Position numbers and translations under genes: made by a program
Origin: Synechococcus sp. CS-1325
GTDB taxonomy: Bacteria > Cyanobacteriota > Cyanobacteriia > PCC-6307 > Cyanobiaceae
Reading direction: 5' to 3'
Assembly (NCBI GenBank): GCA_025128135.1
Contig: JAHLYW010000016.1
Span: forward strand, 43,696 to 107,695
Length of the DNA stretch: 64,000 nucleotides
Part shown: positions 28,477 through 36,245 of the stretch, piece by piece
Layout: each line of letters starts with the position of its first letter
Position numbering within the stretch: position 1 is the first letter of the stretch
Notes under the pieces: model-generated
What the model saw: only the letters and a program-made list of their open reading frames with translations
The model's database searches: none
What the model was told of the DNA's origin: nothing

Positions 28477-29027
28477 TGGGGGCCTCCTCAGGGCTGCTGC
28501 TGGGTACCACCGTGCTGCTGGGCCTCTCCCTGAGCAGCTGCAGTGGTAACCCGATCGGTGAACGGCTTGCCGCCGGCTTCGATCCGCCTGGCGGCGTTGC
28601 CGGCCAACCGGCCACACCAACCACCCAGGCGTCGCCGGCCCCACCCGCCGCAGGCGTCGCTCCGGCGAATCCCCCCGGCCCTGCCAGGCCAGGCCTCCCT
28701 GGCACCGCAGTACCAGGCGCCGCAGCAACGAACCCGGCAACGGCCAGGCCCAAGGCCACGGCCACGGCCAATCCAGGCCAGACGCCAAAATCGGCGCCCA
28801 CCCCAAAAGTGGCGGCCAGCTCAGCTGCCGTTCCTTACAGGGTCACCCTGAAACTTCCCGCCGCCGACCCCGCCGCTCCCGCCGAGGTGGTCACCGAGGC
28901 CCTGCGGGCGGCGGGGGTTCGCTTCGAGGTGGAAACGATCGAGCGGATTCGCTCAACCAGCCCAGCGGAGGGAGCAGCCCCCACCAGCTCACAACCCGCC
29001 TCCACGCCGGCGCCGGCGCCCCGCTGA
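28476..29027 (+). CDS. Proline/alanine-rich lipoprotein, unknown function
   Basis: A 183-residue probable lipoprotein. After a hydrophobic segment GLLLGTTVLLGLSLSSCSGN the lipobox LSSC (near residue 24) fits signal peptidase II. Residues about 40-120 are a low-complexity Pro/Ala/Thr linker of the kind that spans peptidoglycan. The last 60 residues form a small domain (YRVTLKLPAADPAAPAEVVT, EALRAAGVRFEVETIERIR) before another Pro/Ala tail. No family is recognised. Its ATG overlaps the topA stop by 1 bp (TGATG), and a TTG one codon earlier is also possible. Confidence 0.7.
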   Translation: MGASSGLLLGTTVLLGLSLSSCSGNPIGERLAAGFDPPGGVAGQPATPTTQASPAPPAAGVAPANPPGPARPGLPGTAVPGAAATNPATARPKATATANPGQTPKSAPTPKVAASSAAVPYRVTLKLPAADPAAPAEVVTEALRAAGVRFEVETIERIRSTSPAEGAAPTSSQPASTPAPAPR

Positions 29028-29036
29028 GCCAACGCT

Positions 29037-29735
29037 ATGTCCCTCTCCCCGCAGCCAGGCCCCAGCCAGGGCAGCCCCGTCCAGGACAGCCCTTCCCGCC
29101 AGCTCAGTCGGAGACAGGCTCTGCAACTGGTGGAAACGGCCTACCTGGCGGCCGCCACGGCCCTGCTCTGGGCCGGTCTCTACTACCTGCCGGTCGGTGG
29201 TGCGCTGTTTCGCCTGGCCCTGCCTCTGCCCCTGGCATTGCTGCAGCTTCGCCAGGGCTGGCGCTGTGGCTGGGAAGGCCTTGTGGTGGCCGCCCTGCTG
29301 CTCGTTGCCCTGATGGGCCCGATCCGCGGACCACTGGTGCTGTTCCCCTATGGCTTGCTGGCCCTCTGGCTGGGCTGGGGCTGGCGGCGGACCTGGAGCT
29401 GGTGGCTGACCTGGGGTGTGGGGCTGCTGATCGGCAGCGCCGGTTTTCTGGTGCGGGTGGCGGTGCTCTCCTTGCTGCTCGGCGAAAATCTCTGGGTGCT
29501 GATCACCGCCGCCGCCGCCGGGCTGCTGGAGCGGCTCAGCGGCCTGCTCAACCTGGGGGTCGGCCCCGACCTGCAACAGGTGCAGGCCATGGCCCTGCTG
29601 CTGGTGCTGGTCCAGAACCTGATCTATGTGCTGGCCCTCCATGCGGTGGCCTACTGGATCTTTCCAAAGCTGCAGGCTCCGATCAGCGAACCACCAGCAG
29701 CATTGCGCTCCCTGGTCAGCCTTGATTCCCTCTGA
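29037..29735 (+). CDS. DUF2232 multi-helix membrane protein
   Basis: A 232-residue membrane protein with about seven hydrophobic helices and a polar N-terminus of about 30 residues. It resembles the DUF2232/YybS-like proteins of cyanobacteria: ETAYLAAATALLWAGLYYLPVGG, LALPLPLALLQLRQGWRCGWEG and GPIRGPLVLFPYGLLALWLGWGWRR. Some relatives resemble ECF-type S components, so a substrate-binding membrane role is possible but not shown. It follows the lipoprotein by 9 bp and its 3' end overlaps the start of the CobT-like gene. Confidence 0.75.
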   Translation: MSLSPQPGPSQGSPVQDSPSRQLSRRQALQLVETAYLAAATALLWAGLYYLPVGGALFRLALPLPLALLQLRQGWRCGWEGLVVAALLLVALMGPIRGPLVLFPYGLLALWLGWGWRRTWSWWLTWGVGLLIGSAGFLVRVAVLSLLLGENLWVLITAAAAGLLERLSGLLNLGVGPDLQQVQAMALLLVLVQNLIYVLALHAVAYWIFPKLQAPISEPPAALRSLVSLDSL

Positions 29736-30873
29736 ATTCCCCTCTGCGTTGAGTGGCGACCCGGTCAGCGCTCGCTCCTGGTGCGAGCGGTTGCGGGCGG
29801 GAACGCCGGACGCCCAGCTGCTGCTGCTGCTGGCCGGCACCCAGACCGCCGAGGTGGCAGGGATATCCGCCGCTGGGGCGACGGCGGCATCCCGACGCCT
29901 CACCGCCGCCGCCGACGCCGAGCTGCTGCTGCGGGGACCGGGGCCTGGTCGCTGCCATGCCCTGCCGCCGTTGCCGGCCGGAGTGAGCCCCGCCCTGATC
30001 AGCCATGTGGTGCGCCGGGAGCTGGCCCTGGAGACCCTGGTGGTGGATCTGGGCTGCCCGGTGATGCCGGCGGTGCCCCATCTCCGGCTCGGCCAGTTGC
30101 CGGCCCGCTGCCTGAGCACGGGTGCCGCCATGGCACCGGAGCGGGTGAGCCGGTTGGTTCAGCTGGGGGAGAGCTGGGCCAGGGGCTGGGCCCGTCGGCC
30201 TGGCCAGCCCCCACTGGTGCTGGCCGAATGTGTGCCCGGAGGCACCAGCACCGCCCAGGCGGTGCTGAGTGGCCTGGGCATCGAGGCCGCCGGCCTGGTG
30301 AGCGGCAGCCTGCGGCAGCCGGCCCACGCCCTGAAGGCCTCCCTGGTGGAGCAGGGGCTGCGCGCCGCCGAACTCTGGCGGCTGCCGTCAGGAGAGCCGG
30401 TGGATCCGCTGCGGGTGGTGGCAGCGGTGGGCGATCCGATGCAACCCCTGGCCGCCGGCCTGGTGCTGGCCGCCGCCGCCGCTGAGATCCCCGTGCTTCT
30501 GGCCGGTGGCAGCCAGATGGCGGCGGTGCTCGCCCTGGCCCTGGCCCTGGCACCCGACGACCTGAGGCCAGGGCTGGTGGCTGGGACCGCTCTGGTCACC
30601 ACCGCCTGGGTGGCGGGCGAACCTGGCAGTGATCTGTCCCTGTTGCTGCAGCGGATCGGCAGCCGTTGGCGGGTGGAGCCGATCGCCTTCGCCACCGGCC
30701 TGCGATTCCACGGCTGCCGCAGCCGTGGCCTGCGCGACTATGAACGGGGCTATGTGAAAGAGGGGGTGGGAGCCGGTGGCCTCGCCCTGCTCTGGGAGCT
30801 CTCCGGCCGGCGGCTCGCCCAGCTCAGCGAGGCCTGTGACCTGGCCTGCGAGCAGCTGGAGGGCTGCGCCTAG
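29722..30873 (+). CDS. UPF0284/CobT-like phosphoribosyltransferase
   Basis: About 383 residues, in the UPF0284 (TIGR00303-type) family related to nicotinate-nucleotide:dimethylbenzimidazole phosphoribosyltransferase, which activates the lower ligand in cobamide synthesis. Landmarks are LLLAGTQTAEVAGISAAGAT, ISHVVRRELALETLVVDLGC, ECVPGGTSTAQAVLSGLG, AAVGDPMQPLAAGLVLAA, LLAGGSQMAAVLALALA and CRSRGLRDYERGYVKEGVGAGG. Cyanobacteria make pseudocobalamin with adenine as lower ligand, so the true substrate may not be dimethylbenzimidazole. The start is uncertain: TTG at 29722 or 29749; no in-frame ATG is well placed. Confidence 0.82.
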   Translation: MIPSEFPSALSGDPVSARSWCERLRAGTPDAQLLLLLAGTQTAEVAGISAAGATAASRRLTAAADAELLLRGPGPGRCHALPPLPAGVSPALISHVVRRELALETLVVDLGCPVMPAVPHLRLGQLPARCLSTGAAMAPERVSRLVQLGESWARGWARRPGQPPLVLAECVPGGTSTAQAVLSGLGIEAAGLVSGSLRQPAHALKASLVEQGLRAAELWRLPSGEPVDPLRVVAAVGDPMQPLAAGLVLAAAAAEIPVLLAGGSQMAAVLALALALAPDDLRPGLVAGTALVTTAWVAGEPGSDLSLLLQRIGSRWRVEPIAFATGLRFHGCRSRGLRDYERGYVKEGVGAGGLALLWELSGRRLAQLSEACDLACEQLEGCA

Positions 30874-30884
30874 GGTCCGCTTCT

Positions 30885-31976
30885 ATGCATCCGCCTTCGC
30901 CCCTGATCACGCCTCTGAGCCGCCGGCGGCTGCTGCGGTGGGGAGCCCTCGGCGGCCTGGGCCTGATCGCCGGCTGCGGCAGCACAACCGCGGCGCGGCT
31001 GCTTTACAGCCGCGGAGACCTGCCGGCGGCCTGGCTGAAGCGGTTGCCCGATCCGTGGCGCAGTCAGGTTGAGGAGAGCCCGGCCGCGGCCCTGGCGCGG
31101 CTCGCCGACGCCGATCTGCTGCAGTGGCCCGACGGCTGGCTCCAGGAGATCAGGCCAGACCAGCTGCAACCCTTCACACCTCCAGGCGCCACCGGGGCGG
31201 CGGCCCTCTTCGATGGGCTGGCCCCCTTCGCCGAACCGGTGAGCCGCCTGTTCACCGAGCCGCCGCCGGCCGACGGCCTGATTTCCAGGGCTCCGCTCGC
31301 CTATCCCTGGGCCTTCGGCACCTGGCTGCTGGTGTTGCGCAACCGCCGGGATCTGGCCGAGCGCCACGCCGAGGGCTGGAACCTCCTGCTGGATGAACGA
31401 CTCAAGGGCCTGGTGCTGCTCCCTTCCAGCCCCAGGGTGGTGATCGAGCTGGCCCTGCGGCAGATCGGTCGGTCGAGCCGCCAGAGCGGTGGCCTGGCCG
31501 ACCCGCGGCTCCTCCCCCAGCTCAGGCGCCTGCGGGGCCAGGCGCGGGCCTCCGACGACCGCGATGGCCTCAACCTGCTGCTGCGGGGCAAGGCCGAAGC
31601 GGCCGTGGTTCCAAGCCAACGGCTCCTGCCCCTGCTGCGCAGTGATTCCAGACTCACGGCCCTGTTGCCGGCCAGCGGCTCGCCGCTGTGGTGGAACCTG
31701 CTGCTGCGGCCCTCAGGGAGCCGCGAACCCGCCCCGCTGGCCTGGATCCGTCAGCTGGGTGAAGCGTCGCTTCAGCCCCGCCTGCTGGCGGCAGGCTGGG
31801 TTCCTCCGCTGCGGCGCGAGAGGCTGGCTCCGGCCCTGGCCCAGTGGCCGGAGGCCGTGGCTGCCCTGCTCTATCCCGAGGCGGCGGTGCTGGCGAACTG
31901 CAACTCCCTGCCGCCCCTGGCCGCTGAGGAACGCTTCCGCTACCAGCAACTCTGGGACCAGGCAGCTCCCAGCTGA
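30885..31976 (+). CDS. PotD-like solute-binding lipoprotein, Tat-type signal
   Basis: A 363-residue secreted protein. The signal has a twin-arginine-like SRRRLLRWGALGGLGLIAGC start with a lipobox cysteine at about residue 31, so it is probably folded before export and then lipid-anchored. The mature part follows the layout of PotD-type (polyamine) periplasmic binding proteins in a loose way: DLLQWPDGWLQEI, PLAYPWAFGTWLLVLRN, WNLLLDERLKGLVLLPSSPR, then a C-terminal lobe. Ligand residues cannot be assigned. No permease gene is adjacent. It begins 11 bp after the CobT-like gene and converges with the aldo/keto reductase. Confidence 0.7.
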   Translation: MHPPSPLITPLSRRRLLRWGALGGLGLIAGCGSTTAARLLYSRGDLPAAWLKRLPDPWRSQVEESPAAALARLADADLLQWPDGWLQEIRPDQLQPFTPPGATGAAALFDGLAPFAEPVSRLFTEPPPADGLISRAPLAYPWAFGTWLLVLRNRRDLAERHAEGWNLLLDERLKGLVLLPSSPRVVIELALRQIGRSSRQSGGLADPRLLPQLRRLRGQARASDDRDGLNLLLRGKAEAAVVPSQRLLPLLRSDSRLTALLPASGSPLWWNLLLRPSGSREPAPLAWIRQLGEASLQPRLLAAGWVPPLRRERLAPALAQWPEAVAALLYPEAAVLANCNSLPPLAAEERFRYQQLWDQAAPS

Positions 31977-31983
31977 GCCAGCG

Positions 31984-33123
31984 CTAACCCCAGAGCCGCC
32001 GCCGAGGAGACGCCGCCAGCAGTCCGTGGGTCTCGGCGAGCAGATCGGGAATCGCCAGACCATGGGGACAGCGGGGCAGGCAGGCGCCACAGCGCTCACA
32101 GGCCCTGGCATCGAGCGCTTCCCACCAGTGGCCGGCCCGGCCGATCAGGTTGTAGCGCTCCCGGGCAAAGGCCTCCATGCCATGGCCGAGCACCAGGTTC
32201 CGCAGGCGCAGCAGCTCCGGGATCGGTACGTCCACCGGGCAGGGAAGACAGGCGCGGCACTGGCCGCAGCGTTCGGCCCCCAGGCGCTGACGCCCGGCGG
32301 CGGCCAGTCGAGCCAGCGCGGCCTGCTCAGCCGTGCTGAGTGGACCGTCGGCGGCGGCGAGGCGGACGGCCCAGGCCAGATCGCCAGGCTGGGCAGCTCC
32401 AAGGCTGAGCGTGCTGATTCCTGCGCTCAACAGGAAGCGATAGGCGAGCTCCAACGGCGCGAACGGGGCGCAATCCTCCAGCAGCGAAGGCGGTGGGTCG
32501 TAGAGACGGCCGCCCTTGTCGGCAGGTGAAATCGCCAGCACACCGATCCCCTCGGCCAGGGCCTGGCGGGCCAGGGGCAGCCGCTGCTGATCGAACAGAT
32601 GAAGATGGAGGCTGCAGAAGCCGAAGCGGCCGCTCGAAAGAGCTGATTCGATCAGCTCGGTGCTGCCGTGGCTGCTGAAGCCCAGCTGCCCCACCAACCC
32701 TTCGCCCAGGGCCCAGCGCAACAGCTCACCGCCTTCCCCGGTCAGGGCCCAGGCCAGGTGTTCCGGCCGATTGAGGCCGTGCACCGCCAGGTTGTCGAGC
32801 CGCTCCACCCCCAGCCGCTCCAGGCAGGCGCGCAGCTGGGCCTGCCCCTGCCGCAGGCCGGGCCCGGGCAGGATCTTGCTGGTGATCACCACCCGGTCCC
32901 GCTGCACCGCCAGCTGGCCCAGGGCCAGGCCCAGATACCGCTCGGCGGGTCCGTAGGCAGGCGCAGTTTCCAGATGGTTGATGCCGGCCTCCAGGGCGGC
33001 AGCCAGCAGCCGCTCCATCTGGTCAGCGCTCTCCAGCGCCCGCATCGTGCCGAGGCTGAACAGGGAAACGGCCGGTCCACGCCCGAACGGGCGCCGGACC
33101 GGCCCCGGATCAGCCGGGGGCAC
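31984..33123 (-). CDS. Aldo/keto reductase with two [4Fe-4S] motifs
   Basis: A 379-residue fusion. Residues 1-280 form an aldo/keto reductase barrel: LGTMRALESADQMERLLAAAL, GINHLETAPAYGPAERYLG with the catalytic Asp position replaced (ETAPAYG, Tyr kept), VITSKILPG, LDNLAVHGLN and VGQLGFSSHG. Residues about 285-360 carry two ferredoxin-like clusters: CGQCRACLPCPVDVP and CERCGACLPRCPHGL. This type is widespread in bacteria and its substrate is unknown. It overlaps the upstream nuclease gene by 14 bp, so the two are likely coupled. Confidence 0.88.
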   Translation of the reverse strand: MPPADPGPVRRPFGRGPAVSLFSLGTMRALESADQMERLLAAALEAGINHLETAPAYGPAERYLGLALGQLAVQRDRVVITSKILPGPGLRQGQAQLRACLERLGVERLDNLAVHGLNRPEHLAWALTGEGGELLRWALGEGLVGQLGFSSHGSTELIESALSSGRFGFCSLHLHLFDQQRLPLARQALAEGIGVLAISPADKGGRLYDPPPSLLEDCAPFAPLELAYRFLLSAGISTLSLGAAQPGDLAWAVRLAAADGPLSTAEQAALARLAAAGRQRLGAERCGQCRACLPCPVDVPIPELLRLRNLVLGHGMEAFARERYNLIGRAGHWWEALDARACERCGACLPRCPHGLAIPDLLAETHGLLAASPRRRLWG

Positions 33124-33697
33124 CGGAAGGGTCGCCAGGTGGATCCTGGGGGGAGGAGCCCGATGGCTCGGAACCGGCTTCCGGGTCAGGGTCGCCCTGA
33201 CGCTGGGAGCGACGGACGTTGCGGATCAGCTCCGCCGGGCTGACCCGATCGAGAAAGCGGCGGAAGTCTTCCTGGTCCTCGGCGTCGGCTTCGGCATCGA
33301 CGGGGATCGAGGCGTCCGCCACCACCTCCTCAAGCATCCAGATGCCGGCATCGGTGCGAAGGGCCAGGGCGATCGCATCACTGGGCCGGCAATCGATCTC
33401 CCGCCCCTCACCGGCGGCGGTGGTCAGCTTCAGCACAGCACGAAAGGTGCTGTCCTCGATGGCGTGGATGATCACCCGCTCCAGGGTGAGGCCCGCCGCC
33501 GCCATCAGGGTGGCCATCAGATCGTGGCTGAGCGGCCGGGGGGGCGCCTGGCCACCCATCCCGGCCAGGATGTTCTGGGCCTGGGCCTGGTCGATCCAGA
33601 TCGGCACCTGACGGCGACCGCAGGGATCGCGAAGCAGCACGATCGGGCTGCGACTGGCCGCATCGAGGGCGATGCCGACAACGCGCATTTCCACCAT
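33110..33697 (-). CDS. Bifunctional nuclease family protein (DUF151)
   Basis: A 195-residue protein with the DUF151/BFN domain in the first 140 residues: MRVVGIALDAASRSPIVLLRD, RQVPIWIDQAQAQNILAGM, RPLSHDLMATLM, RVIIHAIEDSTFRAVL and IDCRPSDAIALALRTDAGIWM. Plant BFN proteins have RNase and DNase activity; bacterial function is poorly known. The C-terminal 50 residues are an acidic and Pro/Ser-rich tail that looks disordered. It is divergent from ribE and overlaps the aldo/keto reductase downstream by 14 bp. Confidence 0.9.
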   Translation of the reverse strand: MVEMRVVGIALDAASRSPIVLLRDPCGRRQVPIWIDQAQAQNILAGMGGQAPPRPLSHDLMATLMAAAGLTLERVIIHAIEDSTFRAVLKLTTAAGEGREIDCRPSDAIALALRTDAGIWMLEEVVADASIPVDAEADAEDQEDFRRFLDRVSPAELIRNVRRSQRQGDPDPEAGSEPSGSSPQDPPGDPSGAPG

Positions 33698-33750
33698 GAT
33701 TTAGCTGCGCCTGCCCGTTGGCCATTATGGGCAGGTCCTTCAATGGGCGG

Positions 33751-34407
33751 ATGTTCACCGGGTTGGTTCAGGCGGTGGGTCGGCTCAGGCGCCACCCCCG
33801 CGGCGTGATCGTCGACGGGATCAACGATTCATTCACGCTCGCCCTCGGTGACAGCGTGGCGGTGGATGGCGTCTGTCTGACCGTGGCGGAGCTGCAGGCA
33901 GGCGGCTTCCGGGCGGATGTCAGCGAGGAGACGCTCAGCCGCAGCACTCTGGCCGCCAAGGCCGCCGGGGGCGCGGCGGTGAATCTGGAGCCTGCCCTGC
34001 GGCTGGCCGACCGGATCGGTGGCCATCTGGTCAGCGGCCATGTGGATGGGCTCGGCGAGGTGACCGGCATCCGGCAGCTCCCAGGCTCCTGGCAGCTGGA
34101 GCTTCGCTGGCTTGATGCGGCCTACGGCCGTTATGTCTGCGACAAAGCCAGCGTGGCCGTGGATGGGATCAGCCTCACGGTGGCTGGCGCCAGTCCCGGT
34201 GGGGATCGGTTCTGGATCGCTGTGATCCCCCTCACCTGGACAAGCACCACGCTTGAGCAGAGACAGGTGGGGGACAGGATCAATCTCGAGGCTGATCTGC
34301 TCGCCAAGTACACCGAACGACTGATCGCCACCCGAGCGGCCAGCACGCCTTCCGCCGAACCATCCAGGGTGGATGATGCCTGGCTGGCCGAGAACGGCTG
34401 GAGCTGA
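33751..34407 (+). CDS. ribE: Riboflavin synthase, alpha subunit
   Basis: Makes riboflavin by dismutation of two dimethyl-ribityllumazine molecules. 218 residues in two lumazine-binding repeats. The start MFTGLVQAVG is the universal N-terminus of the family, so the ATG at 33751 is used and an 11-residue extension is rejected. Repeat 1 has DSVAVDGVCLTVAEL and DVSEETLSRSTL; repeat 2 has GGHLVSGHVDGLGEV and ASVAVDGISLTVAG. It is monocistronic here, divergent from the nuclease gene with 53 bp between. Confidence 0.95.
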   Translation: MFTGLVQAVGRLRRHPRGVIVDGINDSFTLALGDSVAVDGVCLTVAELQAGGFRADVSEETLSRSTLAAKAAGGAAVNLEPALRLADRIGGHLVSGHVDGLGEVTGIRQLPGSWQLELRWLDAAYGRYVCDKASVAVDGISLTVAGASPGGDRFWIAVIPLTWTSTTLEQRQVGDRINLEADLLAKYTERLIATRAASTPSAEPSRVDDAWLAENGWS

Positions 34408-34473
34408 CCATCCGCTCCAGACCCGATCCTGTCGAGAGGTTGCTCAGGCCCGGCGGGGGTTCACGGTTCGGAC

Positions 34474-34479
34474 TAGGTT
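34474..34479 (+). promoter_or_regulatory. Possible -10 box for the HdeD-like gene
   Basis: TAGGTT 22 bp before the ATG at 34501 in the gap after ribE. It matches the TANNNT pattern recurring before starts in this window. Confidence 0.25.
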
Positions 34480-34500
34480 CCGATCACCTGCACCGGATCC

Positions 34501-35109
34501 ATGCTCCTGGACCGCAAGGCGATCACCGCACTGCGCACCTTCACGACCGCGGAGGGTGTCCTGATGCTGGTGCTGGGGGTGCTTGCCCTGATTTTCCCGG
34601 TGGTCACCTCGTTCTGGATCACCGCGATCGTGGCGGTGGCCTTTCTGGTGGGGGGGATCGTCGGCTGGGTGGACAACCTCTACCGGGCCCGTCATCTCAC
34701 CCGCTGGCATGCCTTCTGGCGGCTGGTGGTGTCCACCTTGTTCCTGGTCACCGGGGCCTGGATGATCAGCCAGTTCCGGGGCGGGCTGGCCGCCGCGGCC
34801 GCCCAGGTGGCAGCCCTCTCCCTGGCGATCGGGCTGGTCTTCGTGGTGGAAGGAGTGGTGGCGATTCTGGTGGCGGCCAGCCACCGCCAGCTGGCAGGCT
34901 GGGGCTGGGGTCTGGCCAACGGCGCGATCACACTGCTGCTTGGGTTGCTGATCCTGACGATGCGCTACCCGCTGCCTGTGCTGGGCATTCTGGTGGGGGT
35001 GAGTTTCGTGTTCAGCGGCATCGACCTGCTGGCCTTCAGTTCCCGCTTCCACGCCGATCCGGTTGATCCGGTCGATCCGGAACGGCCAGCACAGACCCCT
35101 CAAGCCTGA
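34501..35109 (+). CDS. HdeD-family (DUF308) membrane protein
   Basis: A 202-residue protein with six hydrophobic helices in three hairpins, as in HdeD/DUF308: GVLMLVLGVLALIFPVVTSFW, VAFLVGGIVGWVDNLY, LFLVTGAWMI, LAIGLVFVVEGVVAILVA, GWGLANGAITLLLGLLIL and GVSFVFSGIDLLAFS. In enterobacteria HdeD is part of acid resistance; the cyanobacterial role is unknown. It converges with the AbrB-type regulator gene, 10 bp apart. Confidence 0.87.
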   Translation: MLLDRKAITALRTFTTAEGVLMLVLGVLALIFPVVTSFWITAIVAVAFLVGGIVGWVDNLYRARHLTRWHAFWRLVVSTLFLVTGAWMISQFRGGLAAAAAQVAALSLAIGLVFVVEGVVAILVAASHRQLAGWGWGLANGAITLLLGLLILTMRYPLPVLGILVGVSFVFSGIDLLAFSSRFHADPVDPVDPERPAQTPQA

Positions 35110-35119
35110 AGCGCCCAGG

Positions 35120-35500
35120 TCAGTTCTTGCCTGGCACGCTCTCCTCAAGGGGCAGCAGCAAGATCGAGCCGGTTTCCTGATGGATCTGGATCTCAAGCTC
35201 CTGGCCTGGTTCCAGACCCAACCGCCGGGTGTAGGCATGGCCGATCAGCAGGTTGCCGTTGCCATGCACACGGGTGCGGAAATCAGCCTGGCGTCCCTTG
35301 TTGCCGCGGCCGGAAGGGGTGTTGCCCGCCAGCCGATAGCCCTTGGCCTCAACGAGGGCGCGATAGAAACTCTTCTTGAGCAGGCGACCACTCGGACTGA
35401 CATAACCGCAGGCCCTGGCGATCTCATCTTCCGAACAACTGCTCAGGGTTCGCGCCTTCTCCAGCAGGATTTTCCCTTCCAGCATTGATGTCTGCGTCAT
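35120..35500 (-). CDS. AbrB-type transcriptional regulator, cyanobacterial class
   Basis: A 126-residue regulator of the cyAbrB family, which in cyanobacteria controls carbon/nitrogen and other global genes. The N-terminal half (MLEGKILLEKARTLSSCSEDE, ARACGYV) is conserved in this family, and the AbrB-like DNA-binding domain lies in the C-terminal half (RVHGNGNLLIGHAYTRRLGLEPGQELEIQI), the reverse of Bacillus AbrB. The actual start could be Met6 (35485). Targets cannot be told from this window; it lies next to the HdeD and cta genes. Confidence 0.85.
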   Translation of the reverse strand: MTQTSMLEGKILLEKARTLSSCSEDEIARACGYVSPSGRLLKKSFYRALVEAKGYRLAGNTPSGRGNKGRQADFRTRVHGNGNLLIGHAYTRRLGLEPGQELEIQIHQETGSILLLPLEESVPGKN

Positions 35501-35581
35501 GGCGATCGGATGTCACCGAGCCTAGATGGCTCTGCCAATGTTGCACCACTGTTTGGCCGCTCGCCAGCGGCGCTTAAACCA

Positions 35582-35637
35582 GGTTGTTCAGAGCGGGTCC
35601 TTCAGAGCAGGTCGTTCAGAGCAGGTCGTTCAGAGCA
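35582..35637. repeat. Four 14-bp tandem repeats at the ctaE stop
   Basis: Units GGTTGTTCAGAGCG, GGTCCTTCAGAGCA and two identical GGTCGTTCAGAGCA, exactly contiguous. The ctaE stop codon (TGA on the minus strand, 35630-35632) is inside the last unit, and each unit carries the same TGA, so the array extends from the end of ctaE into the gap before the AbrB gene. No hairpin is formed. Confidence 0.8.
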
Positions 35638-36241
35638 GATAAAGGATGCCGAAGAGAATCAACCAGATCCCATCGACAAAGTGCCAGTACAGCTCAGCGG
35701 CTTCAACGCCGAAGTGATGCTCGGGGGTGAAACGACCCGGAACCCTCGCCTGCCACCAGACGATCAGGATCATGAGGTCCCCCAGGCAGACATGCAGGCC
35801 GTGAAAGCCGGTCAGGGCGTAGAAGGTGCTGGCGAACAGGTTGTCGGTCAGGCCGAAGGGCAGAGAAAAATACTCAACCATCTGACCCGCCAGAAAGGCC
35901 ACTCCCAGACTGGCGGTGATCAGCAGCCAGAGACGGCAGGCCCCGTTCCGGGACTGCTTGAGCTCCTTGGCGGCACGATGGAACGTGAAGCTGCTCGCCA
36001 CCAGCAGGGCGGTGTTGAGGGTGGGAAGAATCAGCTCCAGCTCGTAGACCGCGCCCGGTGGAAGGGGATTCACCGCCCGGAAGGTGAGGTAGGCGGCGAA
36101 GAAGCCGGCGAAGGTCATCCCGTCGGCCACCAGAAAGGTGGCCAGTCCGAACATCCGCAGATCGACATGCTCGGTATCAGCCGCCAGAGCTCCTGCTTCG
36201 GGAGTGGGGGATGGATCTGGAATGGAGGTGAGGATGGTCAT
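35630..36241 (-). CDS. ctaE: Cytochrome c oxidase subunit III
   Basis: Subunit III of the aa3-type terminal oxidase, 203 residues, with about five helices (the short, five-helix form). Key parts are LRMFGLATFLVADGMTFAGFFAAYLTFRAV, ELILPTLNTALLVASSF, STFYALTGFHGLHVCLGD and the terminal VEAAELYWHFVDGIWLILFGILYLL with conserved Glu and His. The ATG at 36241 (MTILTSIP) lies 4 bp after the ctaD stop; an 18-residue extension into ctaD is rejected. The stop codon is inside a 14-bp tandem repeat. Confidence 0.95.
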   Translation of the reverse strand: MTILTSIPDPSPTPEAGALAADTEHVDLRMFGLATFLVADGMTFAGFFAAYLTFRAVNPLPPGAVYELELILPTLNTALLVASSFTFHRAAKELKQSRNGACRLWLLITASLGVAFLAGQMVEYFSLPFGLTDNLFASTFYALTGFHGLHVCLGDLMILIVWWQARVPGRFTPEHHFGVEAAELYWHFVDGIWLILFGILYLL

Positions 36242-36245
36242 CGTT

